This document shows, one piece after another, positions 41,888-51,070 of a stretch of DNA of 64,000 bases. The first letter of the stretch is position 1. Each line of letters starts with the position of its first letter. The notes under the pieces are model-generated. The model was not told the DNA's origin and did no database searches. It was given only the letters and a program-made list of their open reading frames with translations. The DNA comes from Vreelandella sp031769195 (lineage in GTDB: Bacteria; Pseudomonadota; Gammaproteobacteria; Pseudomonadales; Halomonadaceae). Where the stretch lies: positions 682,001 through 746,000 of the forward strand of contig NZ_JAVHNP010000001.1 of NCBI RefSeq assembly GCF_031769195.1, written 5' to 3'. A program made the translations under genes and the position numbers.

Positions 41888-43287
41888 CACCCGTCATTGC
41901 ATTAGTCGGTCGCCCCAATGTGGGCAAATCGACGCTGTTTAACCGCCTGACCCGCTCGCGCGATGCGCTAGTGGCAGATTTTCCTGGCCTAACCCGCGAC
42001 CGTAAATACGGTAACGGCATGCTGGGTGGCAAAGCGTACACCGTGATTGATACCGGCGGTATCAGCGGTGACGAAGAAGGTATCGATGCCGCGATGGCTG
42101 AGCAGTCACTCGCGGCCATTGATGAAGCCGATATTGTACTGTTCCTGGTCGATGCCCGCGCCGGTCTTAACGTCGCCGACGAAGCCATTGCCAACCACCT
42201 GCGGGTCAATCAGAAGAAAACCTGGCTGGTGGTGAATAAAACCGACGGCCTGGAAGAGCACTCGGCCATGGCCGACTTCTGGAAACTCGGCCTTGGCGAC
42301 CCCTGGCCCATTGCAGCGGCCCACGGCCGCAATGTATCGCTGCTGATTGATACAGTGCTGGAGCCTTTCCCCGAGCGGGACCCAAGCATTCCCGCCGATA
42401 CCGGCTCTAAAGGTATCCGCATTGGCGTGATTGGCCGCCCGAACGTGGGTAAATCCACGCTGGTTAACCGTTTGCTGGGTGAAGAGCGCGTGGTGGTGTT
42501 TGATGAAGCAGGCACCACCCGCGATGCCATCGAAATTCCGTTTGAGCGCAACGGTAAGCCTTACGTACTGATTGATACGGCGGGTATTCGTCGGCGCAAA
42601 AACGTCAGTGAAATCGCTGAAAAGTTCTCGATCATCAAAACTCTGGATGCCATCAAAGAGAGCCACGTGGCGGTGATGGTACTGGATGCCCGCAGTGGCT
42701 TAGTCGAGCAGGATTTGCACCTGTTGGACTACGTGCTCACCTCTGGCCGCGCGCTGGTATTAGCGGTGAACAAGTGGGATGGGCTAGAGAGCGAAGCCAA
42801 AGAGAAAATGCGTTCGGATATCAAGCGCCGTTTGGGGTTTGCAGACTACGCCGAACTGCACTTTATCTCTGCCCTGCATGGCACGGCGGTGGGCGATTTG
42901 TACCCCTCTATTGAGCGGGCGTTCAACGCAGCTAACGCACACTGGTCGACCAATCGTTTAACCACGCTGTTGCAGGATGCGGTCAGCCAGCATCCGCCGC
43001 CCATGGTTAACGGCCGACGCATTAAGCTGCGCATGGCCCACCAGGGCGGCAGCAACCCGCCGATTATCGTAGTACATGGGAACCAGACCGCGTCGCTGCC
43101 TGAAGCTTACCGCCGCTACCTCACCAACACGTTCCGTAAAGTGTTGAAGGTACAAGGCACGCCGATGCGCTTTGAGTTCCGCTCTGGCGACAACCCCTTC
43201 GACCACATGTCGGGCGCCAGCGATAAAGAAAAAGCTAAGAAGCGCGAGCTTAATCGCACCAAAGAGGCGCGCAAAAGCCGCCGCTAA
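41884..43287 (+). CDS. der: ribosome biogenesis GTPase Der
   Basis: Der (EngA) has two tandem GTPase domains and acts in 50S subunit assembly. The 467-residue sequence has two complete G-domain sets: GRPNVGKST, DTGG, NKTD (domain 1) and GRPNVGKST, DTAG, NKWD (domain 2), then the KH-like domain (MAHQGGSNPPIIVVHGNQ). Last gene of the long housekeeping string; followed by a strong hairpin. Confidence 0.97.
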   Translation: MTPVIALVGRPNVGKSTLFNRLTRSRDALVADFPGLTRDRKYGNGMLGGKAYTVIDTGGISGDEEGIDAAMAEQSLAAIDEADIVLFLVDARAGLNVADEAIANHLRVNQKKTWLVVNKTDGLEEHSAMADFWKLGLGDPWPIAAAHGRNVSLLIDTVLEPFPERDPSIPADTGSKGIRIGVIGRPNVGKSTLVNRLLGEERVVVFDEAGTTRDAIEIPFERNGKPYVLIDTAGIRRRKNVSEIAEKFSIIKTLDAIKESHVAVMVLDARSGLVEQDLHLLDYVLTSGRALVLAVNKWDGLESEAKEKMRSDIKRRLGFADYAELHFISALHGTAVGDLYPSIERAFNAANAHWSTNRLTTLLQDAVSQHPPPMVNGRRIKLRMAHQGGSNPPIIVVHGNQTASLPEAYRRYLTNTFRKVLKVQGTPMRFEFRSGDNPFDHMSGASDKEKAKKRELNRTKEARKSRR

Positions 43288-43300
43288 GCGATGTTTTCAA

Positions 43301-43340
43301 CACAAGCGCCCGCTGATGTGTCAGCGGGCGCTTGTGTTTG
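43301..43340 (+). terminator. terminator after der
   Basis: A 16-base perfect stem (CACAAGCGCCCGCTGA with its complement) encloses a TGTG loop, followed by TTTG. It lies 13 bases after the der stop. Confidence 0.8.
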
Positions 43341-43448
43341 TACGTCCCTCTGCAAATCTGCTTGACAGATACCCGCGCCCGCCCTCAAATAGCGGCGCTT
43401 TTCGGCACTCGCCACCTAGACTCTCTGCCCTTCTTAGGAGGGATGTAA

Positions 43449-44063
43449 ATGCCCCACGCTTTTCGTCGCGGCCGCGGCTTTGTGTTACTGCTACTGGCCA
43501 GCTTATTAACCGGCTGCTTGGCGCTGCCGCAAACGGGTCTTTTTGCGTTTCGTCTCGCGGTGACATCGCTAGGCATCGAAGATGTCCGCGTTGGCCCTTA
43601 CAGCATGAACGCTGGGTTAGACACCAGTGACCTTTCAAGCTTGCTGGCCTCTAGCTTGGGCACAGGCAGCCTTCCGGTACAAGCCACACTGGCCATGGGC
43701 CTTGGCCTGCCCATGGGTATGCCGCCAGTGGCAATGTCTGGCTTCCGTTGGACGCTGGATATGCCCGGCGTTGACCCGGTGCAAGGCCAGTACCAGCAGG
43801 AGGTCACCCTGACATCAGGAGAGGATGCCAATCTTCGCCTGCCCGTTGCCTTTGATATTCTGGCTACGGACACTCAGCGCATGACCCCTATGCTGGAGCT
43901 GGCGAGCCAGCTAGCAAGCCAAGGAGAACTCCCGGCGGGCAGTGAATTGGCCATCACCCCAGGCGACCTGCGCGGCCTAGGGATGACGCTCCCCTCTGGT
44001 CTTTTGACGCCGACAATTCGTTTGAATGTCGGTGCCGATGGGCAACTGATTCCGCAGCGCTAA
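43449..44063 (+). CDS. hypothetical lipoprotein
   Basis: I do not recognise this 204-residue protein. It has a lipoprotein signal with Cys23 (LLTGC) and a mature part rich in Gly, Leu, Pro and Met, including an LGLPMGMPPVAMSGF segment. Its repeated strand pattern (SLGIEDVRVGPYSMNAG, GFRWTLDMPG, ANLRLPVAFDILA) suggests an all-beta fold like LEA14/WHy proteins, but this is only by shape. AGGAGGGA precedes the ATG. Monocistronic, converging with the ATPase gene; an envelope role is likely from the lipid anchor. Confidence 0.7.
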   Translation: MPHAFRRGRGFVLLLLASLLTGCLALPQTGLFAFRLAVTSLGIEDVRVGPYSMNAGLDTSDLSSLLASSLGTGSLPVQATLAMGLGLPMGMPPVAMSGFRWTLDMPGVDPVQGQYQQEVTLTSGEDANLRLPVAFDILATDTQRMTPMLELASQLASQGELPAGSELAITPGDLRGLGMTLPSGLLTPTIRLNVGADGQLIPQR

Positions 44064-44080
44064 GTGCCTGCGAGACAGTC

Positions 44081-44959
44081 CTACTCCTGTCGCTCATGCA
44101 GGCGTTTGCGGCCTACGTAGTGGGCCGCAAACTGCCACGCTGTCCGGCCGCTGCGCCCACCGCGTAGCGTGGCAAAACGTACCGCCTCCGCACGGGCGGC
44201 CTCATCCCACTCTTGCTGCCCACCAATACGACTCACCCAGTGTTCGCAAACCTCCAGATAGGTGGCTTGGCTAAACGGATGAAAGCCTAACCACAGGCCG
44301 AAACGGTCTGACAGCGAGATTTTCTCTTCCACCGCATCGCCGTGATGCAACTCCTCCCCCACCAACCGTGAACCGCTATTGTCATCCATCGACTCTGGCA
44401 ACAGGTGGCGTCGGTTAGAGGTGGCATAGAGCAGTACGTTATCCGGTGGCCCGGTCAGCGCGCCGTCTAGAACGCTTTTAAGCGCTTTGTACGCATCGTC
44501 ATTGCCTTCAAACGACAGGTCGTCGCAATACACCACAAAGCGGTGCGGCTGATGACGCAGTTGTTCCACCAGCAGCGGTAAACTCGCTAGGTCATGGCGG
44601 TCGACCTGAATCAGCCGTAGGCCTTCACTGGCCAGCGAGTTCAGCAGCGCGCGTACCACTGACGACTTACCGCTGCCACGGGAACCCCAAAGCAGCGCAT
44701 GATTAGCTGGCAGGCCCTGCAAAAAGGCGCGGGTGTTGTCCACCAGCGCCAGCTTCTGGCGCTCAATACCGAGCAGATCGTCTAGCGTCATGGTGTCTCT
44801 AGGGGGCACCGGCACGAGCCTTCCCCCTAACGGGTGGCGCTGCCAGATGGCCGCTACATGGCTATTCCATTCCACCGGCTCAGGCGCTGGCGGCAACCAA
44901 TGCTCCACTTGATCCAGTAATCGCGCTAGCCGCTGGCTTAATTCAGCATCCATGATCAT
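44081..44959 (-). CDS. DUF815 family AAA ATPase
   Basis: A 292-residue ATPase of the DUF815 family. The P-loop LLWGSRGSGKSSVV lies near residue 90, Walker B-like FVVYCDDLSFE near 141, then ATSNRRHLLPESM and SLSDRFGLWLGFHPFSQ typical of the family. Cellular role is not established for the family. It converges with the lipoprotein gene and diverges from the M48 protease gene. Confidence 0.85.
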   Translation of the reverse strand: MIMDAELSQRLARLLDQVEHWLPPAPEPVEWNSHVAAIWQRHPLGGRLVPVPPRDTMTLDDLLGIERQKLALVDNTRAFLQGLPANHALLWGSRGSGKSSVVRALLNSLASEGLRLIQVDRHDLASLPLLVEQLRHQPHRFVVYCDDLSFEGNDDAYKALKSVLDGALTGPPDNVLLYATSNRRHLLPESMDDNSGSRLVGEELHHGDAVEEKISLSDRFGLWLGFHPFSQATYLEVCEHWVSRIGGQQEWDEAARAEAVRFATLRGGRSGRTAWQFAAHYVGRKRLHERQE

Positions 44960-45050
44960 CCTCAGAGTGCGTTATGATAAGGGTTGATTTACCACTGCCA
45001 GTGGTTATCTTGTGTGCAAGGATCCCTACTCGTCTATAAGGAAACTGTCT

Positions 45051-45854
45051 ATGCGTTGGCTTCGCCCATTAGCGGTTACGGCACTATGCGCCTCAATCGC
45101 GGCCTGTACGACCTCACCTACCGGTCGCTCACAGCTACTGCTGCTCTCCGAAGATCAGCTCAACCAAATGGGCCAGCAGGCCTTCGCTGAGTACCAGCAG
45201 AATATTCCCACCGCGGGCCAGGCGAGCCACCGCTACGTGCAGTGCATTACCAATGCCATTGTTGATGTCCTGCCCGATGAGCAGCGCAATCTGGACTGGC
45301 AAATTCGCGTGTTCGAATCAGAGCAGCCTAACGCCTTTGCCCTCCCGGGCGGCTATATGGGCGTGAACACCGGCATGCTGGATATCGCGACAAACCAAGA
45401 CCAGCTAGCTTCAGTAGTGGGCCATGAAATTGGTCACGTACTGGCACGCCACGCCAATGAGCGTGCTTCCACACAAAGCGCCACCTCCCTTGGCCTATCC
45501 GTTATTTCCAGCGCATCGGGCATGCAAACACCGGCCGGTCAGCAGATGATGGGGGTGCTGGGCATGGGCGCTGAGTACGGCATCGCGCTGCCCTTCTCAC
45601 GCCGCCATGAAAGCGAGGCCGATGTGATTGGCCTACAGCTAATGGCGCAAGCGGGTTTTGATCCGCGTGAAAGCGTTACCCTGTGGGAAAACATGCAGTC
45701 AGCCTCTGGCGGCGGCGCGCCTCCCGCGTGGATGTCGACGCACCCCAGCCAAGGCCAGCGTATTCAAGGCCTGCAAGCGAATATGGATCAAGCGCTGGCT
45801 ACCTACGAGCAGGCACGCAGTAGCGGCCGCACACCCAACTGCCCGCGCCCCTAG
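45051..45854 (+). CDS. M48 family metalloprotease lipoprotein (LoiP/YcaL-like)
   Basis: Zinc protease of 267 residues with a lipobox (Cys19, SIAAC) and the M48 signature HEIGHVLARHANE (125-129 being HEIGH), then the third ligand in HESEADVIG. Such lipoproteins (LoiP, YcaL) work on misassembled outer-membrane proteins at the periplasm. The start at 45051 follows AAGGAAA; the longer frame lacks a signal. Confidence 0.9.
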   Translation: MRWLRPLAVTALCASIAACTTSPTGRSQLLLLSEDQLNQMGQQAFAEYQQNIPTAGQASHRYVQCITNAIVDVLPDEQRNLDWQIRVFESEQPNAFALPGGYMGVNTGMLDIATNQDQLASVVGHEIGHVLARHANERASTQSATSLGLSVISSASGMQTPAGQQMMGVLGMGAEYGIALPFSRRHESEADVIGLQLMAQAGFDPRESVTLWENMQSASGGGAPPAWMSTHPSQGQRIQGLQANMDQALATYEQARSSGRTPNCPRP

Positions 45855-45872
45855 CGGCACTTAGAGGTTTCA

Positions 45873-46130
45873 ATGATCCGATTGGGTTTACTGCTGTTAG
45901 TGCTGCCAATTTTAGTGCTGCTAGGCGTCTATTTTTGGGAGTTGGGCGACGTACGCGCCTGCCAGCTTGAGGGCGGCTACTGGAACTATCTAGACAGCAC
46001 CTGCAACACGACGCCACAACCGTTTGTATCCTGGTTAGAGCGCTCACCGCTACTGGTGAACGGCGGTATGCTGCTCTCGGTGGTGGGACTGGTGATGTGT
46101 ATGGTGGGGTTTTATACCAAGCCGCGTTAG
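45873..46130 (+). CDS. hypothetical small membrane protein
   Basis: An 85-residue protein with two transmembrane helices (about residues 4-22 and 61-80) and a short loop between them that has two cysteines (ACQLEGGYWNYLDSTCNTT). The loop is probably periplasmic, and its cysteines could form a disulfide. It follows the M48 gene after 18 bases and is probably cotranscribed. No family is recognised. Confidence 0.65.
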   Translation: MIRLGLLLLVLPILVLLGVYFWELGDVRACQLEGGYWNYLDSTCNTTPQPFVSWLERSPLLVNGGMLLSVVGLVMCMVGFYTKPR

Positions 46131-46161
46131 CGCGACCAGGTTCACTCGATCAAGCTAGCTA

Positions 46162-46187
46162 GCGATGGGGGCACTCGCCCCCATCGC
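46162..46187. terminator. terminator between small membrane gene and aroE
   Basis: An 11-base stem (GCGATGGGGGC / GCCCCCATCGC) with an ACTC loop lies between convergent genes. The T-run is weak on both strands (CTTATCT, TAGCT), so it may act in either direction with moderate strength. Confidence 0.65.
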
Positions 46188-46224
46188 CTTATCTAGTAGT
46201 TGAGTGTCTTAATAGGGGAGCGAC

Positions 46225-47043
46225 TTAATAGTTGAGCGACTGCCGCAGCAGCGTGCGCACGCTGGCCGTTTCAGGCCGCACGTTGCGCCAGAGGAAAAAC
46301 GACTCTGCCGCCTGTTCCACCAGCATTCCCAAGCCATCCAGCAGCTTGGCTCCTCGCGGCCCCGCCCACTGAAGAAACACCGTCGGCTCTTGACCATACA
46401 TCATGTCGTAGGCCCACGCGCCGTCGGCAAACAGCGCGTCCGGCAGCGGTGGTAGCTCACCGGCAAGGCTGGCACTGGTGCCGTTAATGACCACATCAAA
46501 CGGCCCTTCTACTGAGTCAAAACCACCGCCTTGAATACTTCCCAGATCAGTAAATGCATCTGCCAGCTGTGCGGCTTTTTCTGCCGTGCGGTTGGCCACT
46601 ACCACCTGACTAGGCTGCTCCGCTAGTAGCGGCTCTAAAATGCCGCGCACTGCGCCGCCTGCGCCGAGCACCAGCACCCGCTTGCCCGCTAGCGGCACCC
46701 GGTGGTAGGCCAAATCACGCACTAATCCTACGCCATCGGTCGTGTCGCCGTAGGTACGCCCATTGCTGCCTATGATGAGCGTATTCACGGCCTGAGCGCG
46801 CTTGGCACGGTGGCTCAAAGTGTCGCACAGGGCAAAGGCATCGCTTTTAAAGGGCACGGTCACGTTCGCGCCCCGCCCGCCCGAGGCCACAAAGTCCCGC
46901 CAAGCGCTGGCAAAGCCTTCCACAGGGGCAAGTTCAGCGGTATACGTCATGGCTTGCTGGGCTTGGGCAGCAAACTCACCGTGAATCAGCGGCGACTTTG
47001 AGTGCGCAATAGGGTTACCAAACACGCAGTAACGATCCGACAT
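46225..47043 (-). CDS. aroE: shikimate dehydrogenase
   Basis: NADP-dependent shikimate dehydrogenase of 272 residues. It begins RYCVFGNPIAHSKSPLIH (substrate site), has the catalytic Lys in NVTVPFKSDAF and Asp in GDTTDGVGLV, and the Rossmann loop VLVLGAGGAVRGIL. Heads hemF-type genes on the same strand: hemF lies immediately upstream, as in Pseudomonas. Confidence 0.95.
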   Translation of the reverse strand: MSDRYCVFGNPIAHSKSPLIHGEFAAQAQQAMTYTAELAPVEGFASAWRDFVASGGRGANVTVPFKSDAFALCDTLSHRAKRAQAVNTLIIGSNGRTYGDTTDGVGLVRDLAYHRVPLAGKRVLVLGAGGAVRGILEPLLAEQPSQVVVANRTAEKAAQLADAFTDLGSIQGGGFDSVEGPFDVVINGTSASLAGELPPLPDALFADGAWAYDMMYGQEPTVFLQWAGPRGAKLLDGLGMLVEQAAESFFLWRNVRPETASVRTLLRQSLNY

Positions 47044-47053
47044 AACAGGCTCC

Positions 47054-47986
47054 TTAAGCGTGACGCTGCTGGGCGGCTTCAGCTAACCAATCTCTGGGTA
47101 CTAGGTAGTCGTGCAGCGCCGCTTCGCGGCTGCCAGGCTCTGGAGTAAAGGCGTACTCCCAGCGGGCCAGTGGCGGCATGGACATTAAAATCGACTCCGT
47201 GCGCCCACCGCTTTGCAGGCCAAACAGCGTGCCACGGTCCCACACTAGGTTGAACTCCACGTAGCGGCCGCGGCGGTAAAGCTGAAAATCACGCTCCCGT
47301 TCGCCCCACGTGTCCTGTTGGCGGCGCTCGACAATCGGCAAATAAGCATCCAAAAAGCTATCGCCCACCGCACGCTGAAACGCAAAGCACTCTTCAAAAC
47401 TGCCTTCGTTTAGATCATCAAAAAACAGCCCGCCAACGCCACGGGTCTCTTCCCGATGTTTGAGATAGAAGTAGTCGTCACACCAGGTTTTATAGCGCTC
47501 GTAAACGCCCTCGCCAAAGGGGGCGCATGCGTCGTGGGCGACTTGGTGCCAGTGCACCGCATCTTCAAATACCGGGTAGTAGGGGGTTAAATCGAAGCCG
47601 CCGCCGAACCACCAGACCGGCGACTCGCCCTCTTTTTCAGCGATAAAAAAGCGCACGTTGCCGTGACTCGTGGGCACGTTAGGGTTTTCTGGGTGCATGA
47701 CCCAAGAAACGCCCACCGCGTGAAAGCTGCGCCCGGCCAGCTCTGGCCGGGCAGCGGTGGCGGAAGGCGGTAGCTGAGCGCCAAACACATGGGAGAAATT
47801 GACCCCGCCTTTTTCAAAAATAGCGCCCTCCACCATGACCCGAGAGCGGCCCCCGCCCCCCTCTTCACGCTGCCAACTATCCTCTTTAAACACGCCACGA
47901 CCATCGGCAGCGGCAAGCCCTTCACAGAGGCGCTCCTGAAGATCAAGAAGGTAGGCTTTAACGTCGTCTAGGTGCTCGTGGGCCAC
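47054..47986 (-). CDS. hemF: oxygen-dependent coproporphyrinogen III oxidase
   Basis: HemF oxidatively decarboxylates coproporphyrinogen III in haem synthesis and needs O2. The 310-residue product has family landmarks GGGGRSRVMVEGAIFEKGGVNFSHV, WWFGGGFDLTPYYP, HREETRGVGGLFFDDL and RRGRYVEFNLVWDRGT. The start is GTG at 47986, with CAGGAG five bases upstream; a longer frame beginning at 48151 overlaps tsaC and is rejected. Confidence 0.96.
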   Translation of the reverse strand: MAHEHLDDVKAYLLDLQERLCEGLAAADGRGVFKEDSWQREEGGGGRSRVMVEGAIFEKGGVNFSHVFGAQLPPSATAARPELAGRSFHAVGVSWVMHPENPNVPTSHGNVRFFIAEKEGESPVWWFGGGFDLTPYYPVFEDAVHWHQVAHDACAPFGEGVYERYKTWCDDYFYLKHREETRGVGGLFFDDLNEGSFEECFAFQRAVGDSFLDAYLPIVERRQQDTWGERERDFQLYRRGRYVEFNLVWDRGTLFGLQSGGRTESILMSMPPLARWEYAFTPEPGSREAALHDYLVPRDWLAEAAQQRHA

Positions 47987-48050
47987 AGTAACTCCTGGTG
48001 AATCGTGAATGGTGTGTCGTTGGCGGTGATAGCGGGTAGTGGGCGCAGCG

Positions 48051-48608
48051 CTAGGCGCGCATGACTTTGCCTGTGACCAGATCTCTGATGGTACTTGGCT
48101 TCGCATTGCCGCCCAGCTCACCGGCCATGATAGCGGCGACGTCATCGCCAAAAATGGCGGCCACTTCTTCAGCGCTCATCGCAGGAGGGTCGCCAGCCCG
48201 ATTGGCGGAGGTGGAGACAAGCGGCCCACCAAAGGCGTCGCAAAGCGCTTTCATTAACGGATGATCGGTGACTCGTAGGGCAACACTGTGGTGAGCGCCA
48301 CGCACTAGGCCGTGGCTTCTGCCGTTATCCGGCACCAGCCATGTATTCGGGCCAGGCCAGCTAGCGGCCAGCGGTGCATGAAGCGACAGCGGCAGCTGCG
48401 TTAACCACGGCTGGAACTGCTGAATACTGGCCGCGACAAGAATGACCCCTTTGGCAGGATCGCGCTCTTTCATACGCATGAGATGCGCCAGCGCTTCGTC
48501 GTTATCAGGGTCACAGCTTAGCCCCCATACAGCTTCTGTGGGGCAGGCGACCACGCCGCCTGCACGTAGCGCATTTACCGTCGTATTCACGTCAGCCGCC
48601 GCTTTCAT
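48051..48608 (-). CDS. tsaC: threonylcarbamoyl-AMP synthase TsaC
   Basis: TsaC (YrdC/Sua5 family) makes threonylcarbamoyl-AMP for t6A37 in tRNA. The 185-residue protein has the short TsaC form: GGVVACPTEAVWGLSCDPDN, KGVILVAAS, TWLVPDN, ALRVTDHP and PLVSTSANRAG. ATG at 48608 is preceded by CAGGAG. It lies between dprA and hemF, the common Pseudomonas/Halomonas order. Confidence 0.94.
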   Translation of the reverse strand: MKAAADVNTTVNALRAGGVVACPTEAVWGLSCDPDNDEALAHLMRMKERDPAKGVILVAASIQQFQPWLTQLPLSLHAPLAASWPGPNTWLVPDNGRSHGLVRGAHHSVALRVTDHPLMKALCDAFGGPLVSTSANRAGDPPAMSAEEVAAIFGDDVAAIMAGELGGNAKPSTIRDLVTGKVMRA

Positions 48609-48657
48609 AGACGCTCCTGAATAAGCTCTTAGACGATTAAAAAGTGGAATCGGCATC

Positions 48658-49803
48658 TTACCATGGCGCTGCTAACCTCACCCAGCCACCCGCCTGCTGC
48701 GCCACTTTGCCATCCAGCTCCAGCATCAGCAGCCGCTGCTGGCACTCACTCACGGATAGCCCCATCTGTTGCACCAGCATATCAATCGGCGTGGGCGCGG
48801 GGCCCAGAGCGTTTAGCAGGCGATCCACCGGCTGCGAATCAGCGTCGGGCTGCTTTACAGAGCTGGCTAAGGGTTGCGCTGACGCTGGCTCTACGCTGCT
48901 GAGCGTGTGTGCGGTGGGTAAATAGTGCGGCACCCAGTGCTGCAGCTCTTCGACGATATCGTCCACATGGCGTACTAATGTTGCCCCGGTGCGCAGCAGT
49001 TGCAGGCAGCCACGCGCCTGAACATTGTGCAGCGACCCTGGCAGCGCAAACAGCTCGCGGCCCTGCTCAAGCGCTAGGCGCGCGCTCACCAATGAGCCAC
49101 TTTTCTCAGTGGCTTCAACCACTAACGTACCTAGCGAGAGTCCGGTCACAATGCGGTTACGGCGTGGGAAAAAAGCCGGTCTCGCGATAGTTCCTGGAGG
49201 ATGCTCCGAGAGTAACAGGCCGCCGGGCAACGACCCTAACTGCTCGTGTAAGTCCCGATGGCGGGCGGGGTAAACCACATCGACCCCGCAGCCCAGTACG
49301 GCAATCGAGCGGCCACCGGCGGCTAACGCCGCACGTTGGGCAACGCCATCTACCCCCAGCGCCATACCGCTTACCACGCACCAACCGCGATTAGCCAACT
49401 CGCGGGCAAACGCCTGGGCGTGGCCACTCCCTTCAGACGTTGGGCGGCGGGTTCCTACCATGGCAAGCCCAGGGCTTTCTAATGCGCTCAAATCGCCTTG
49501 GGCCCACAACACCACCGGCGGGTCAGGCAGTTGATTAAGCAGGGCGGGCCATGCGGGATGGTCGCGATGCAGCAGATGGCGGCGTGGCGCTTTTTGCAGC
49601 CAGGCCAGCGTTTCATCCACCGCCTGCTGTAGCGGGCTACGCTCAGGCTGCGCCAACCACAGACGCAACGCATTGGCCGCGTTACTGGGCAAAGCGGCCA
49701 GCCAGCCTTGTGGCCACTGGGGTTTCCGAGCCACCAGCTGCGCAATGCGCGTTGCGCCCATGCCGGGCAAAGCATTCACCGCCAGCCACTCCTTGGCGTC
49801 CAT
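48658..49803 (-). CDS. dprA: DNA processing protein DprA
   Basis: DprA (Smf) loads RecA on incoming single-stranded DNA in transformation. The 381-residue product has the N-terminal SAM-like part, the Rossmann core (GLAMVGTRRPTSEGSGHAQAFARELANRGWCVVSGMALGVD, GRSIAVLGCGVDVVYP, RNRIVTGLSLGTLVVEA), and a C-terminal winged helix (about residues 320-381). GGGGAA precedes the ATG. Together with PilW it hints at possible natural competence. Confidence 0.95.
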   Translation of the reverse strand: MDAKEWLAVNALPGMGATRIAQLVARKPQWPQGWLAALPSNAANALRLWLAQPERSPLQQAVDETLAWLQKAPRRHLLHRDHPAWPALLNQLPDPPVVLWAQGDLSALESPGLAMVGTRRPTSEGSGHAQAFARELANRGWCVVSGMALGVDGVAQRAALAAGGRSIAVLGCGVDVVYPARHRDLHEQLGSLPGGLLLSEHPPGTIARPAFFPRRNRIVTGLSLGTLVVEATEKSGSLVSARLALEQGRELFALPGSLHNVQARGCLQLLRTGATLVRHVDDIVEELQHWVPHYLPTAHTLSSVEPASAQPLASSVKQPDADSQPVDRLLNALGPAPTPIDMLVQQMGLSVSECQQRLLMLELDGKVAQQAGGWVRLAAPW

Positions 49804-49850
49804 AGGGTTCCCCTTAGATGTTGTGTTGACGCGAGGTGTTAAAGCGCTTT

Positions 49851-50897
49851 CTACAGCCTGGGCGTTCGCACGCTGTCGCCGACTTCCAACACCCGTGAGG
49901 CCTGCATAACCAGGGCATAACTCATGTGGTTATAGGGCCTGAACACCATGACCAACCCGGCTTCGGTTTCAGGTAACCGCAAAAGCTCCTGGGTACGCGG
50001 GTCGTTGACTAACTCCCCTTGCTGGTTCACACGCAATACATGGCCGGGCTGAAGGCCATCCTGAGACCCTAGATCCAGCGCCACTATCTGTAAGCGTCCA
50101 ATAAATCGCACCCCGCCAGGTACCGCAACAATTTGACCCGACACATCATTCAACGGTGCACGCGGCATAAAGGCGTCGCTGAGTTCCCGGTCTTCCAGGG
50201 GTAGCAAGATGTCGTTATTACGCACCTCTTGGTACGCACTAAGCACTTCTATGCGAGCAATATCTCCTTCACTACTCAGGTAACGGGCTTCACCAATATT
50301 GATCAGCTCATCGCCCAACAGAGTGCCATCAGCCGCCATATAGGGCTCACCGGGGCGGAAAATCCCCAAAGGCGTTCTTGCTGGCACCTGCCCGCGTACA
50401 TAGAGGGTATCGCCCGCTCCGCTAATTAAGCGCTGGTTATCACCACCCACCACATACGCTAGCTCCTGGAAATTCTCCCCAGGCTCGACCACCCGATGCT
50501 CGCGCAGAAAAGAGCGCACCACGTCCATCGGAATCGGCGTAATGGCTTCGCGCTCCGGCACAGTGCGCATTTGCGGCGAGAGTTTGACGATGCCTTGCCC
50601 ACGCTCCAAGGTTAAGCACGGCTCTCCTTGGCAGTTGCCTAGCACCAGCACGTCGCCAGGATAGATGAGATGCGGATTACGAATCTGCGGGTTCGCCTGC
50701 CACAGCGAAGGCCACTGCCAAGGCGAGCGTAAATAGCGCGAGGAAATTCCCCACAGCGTATCCCCGGGCACCACCTCATAGCGCTGTGGCGCATCGCTGC
50801 GTAACTGCTCCCAGGCGGTGGCGAATGGGCTGACCAAAAGCGCCCACATTAAGAGCGCGCCAAAGACGCTATAATAAAGAGGCTTTCGAGCCACCAT
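49851..50897 (-). CDS. LysM domain-containing exported protein
   Basis: Exported protein of 348 residues: a signal peptide (about residues 1-28), a LysM domain (RYEVVPGDTLWGISSRYLRSPWQWPSLWQANPQIRNPHLIYPGDVLVL, about 38-86) that binds peptidoglycan, and a beta-rich C-terminal region of unknown role. The Pseudomonas orthologue has the same place between dprA and def. A role at the cell wall is inferred from the LysM domain. Confidence 0.88.
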   Translation of the reverse strand: MVARKPLYYSVFGALLMWALLVSPFATAWEQLRSDAPQRYEVVPGDTLWGISSRYLRSPWQWPSLWQANPQIRNPHLIYPGDVLVLGNCQGEPCLTLERGQGIVKLSPQMRTVPEREAITPIPMDVVRSFLREHRVVEPGENFQELAYVVGGDNQRLISGAGDTLYVRGQVPARTPLGIFRPGEPYMAADGTLLGDELINIGEARYLSSEGDIARIEVLSAYQEVRNNDILLPLEDRELSDAFMPRAPLNDVSGQIVAVPGGVRFIGRLQIVALDLGSQDGLQPGHVLRVNQQGELVNDPRTQELLRLPETEAGLVMVFRPYNHMSYALVMQASRVLEVGDSVRTPRL

Positions 50898-51070
50898 CCG
50901 GTTCTCCCCAGGCAGTCGTTGGTGAAGCGGTTTCCAGGTACGACACGGCGTTGTGCGTGCCCAGGAACGCTGTCAGCATGATATAGTGGTTAATAGTAAA
51001 GCAGTTAGGCTCGCTGACCCAGGCTAGCCTGCTCATCTTAAAGACTCAGCATAACGGTGATTGTAACGCC

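Noticed and set aside
47987..48151. Longer HemF N-terminus of 55 residues
   Set aside because: The extension overlaps tsaC and lacks a ribosome site; the GTG at 47986 has CAGGAG at proper distance.
50941..50990. Promoter of def in the divergent gap (TATAGT at 50982)
   Set aside because: No -35 box at a suitable distance; TTGTGC is 25 bases away.
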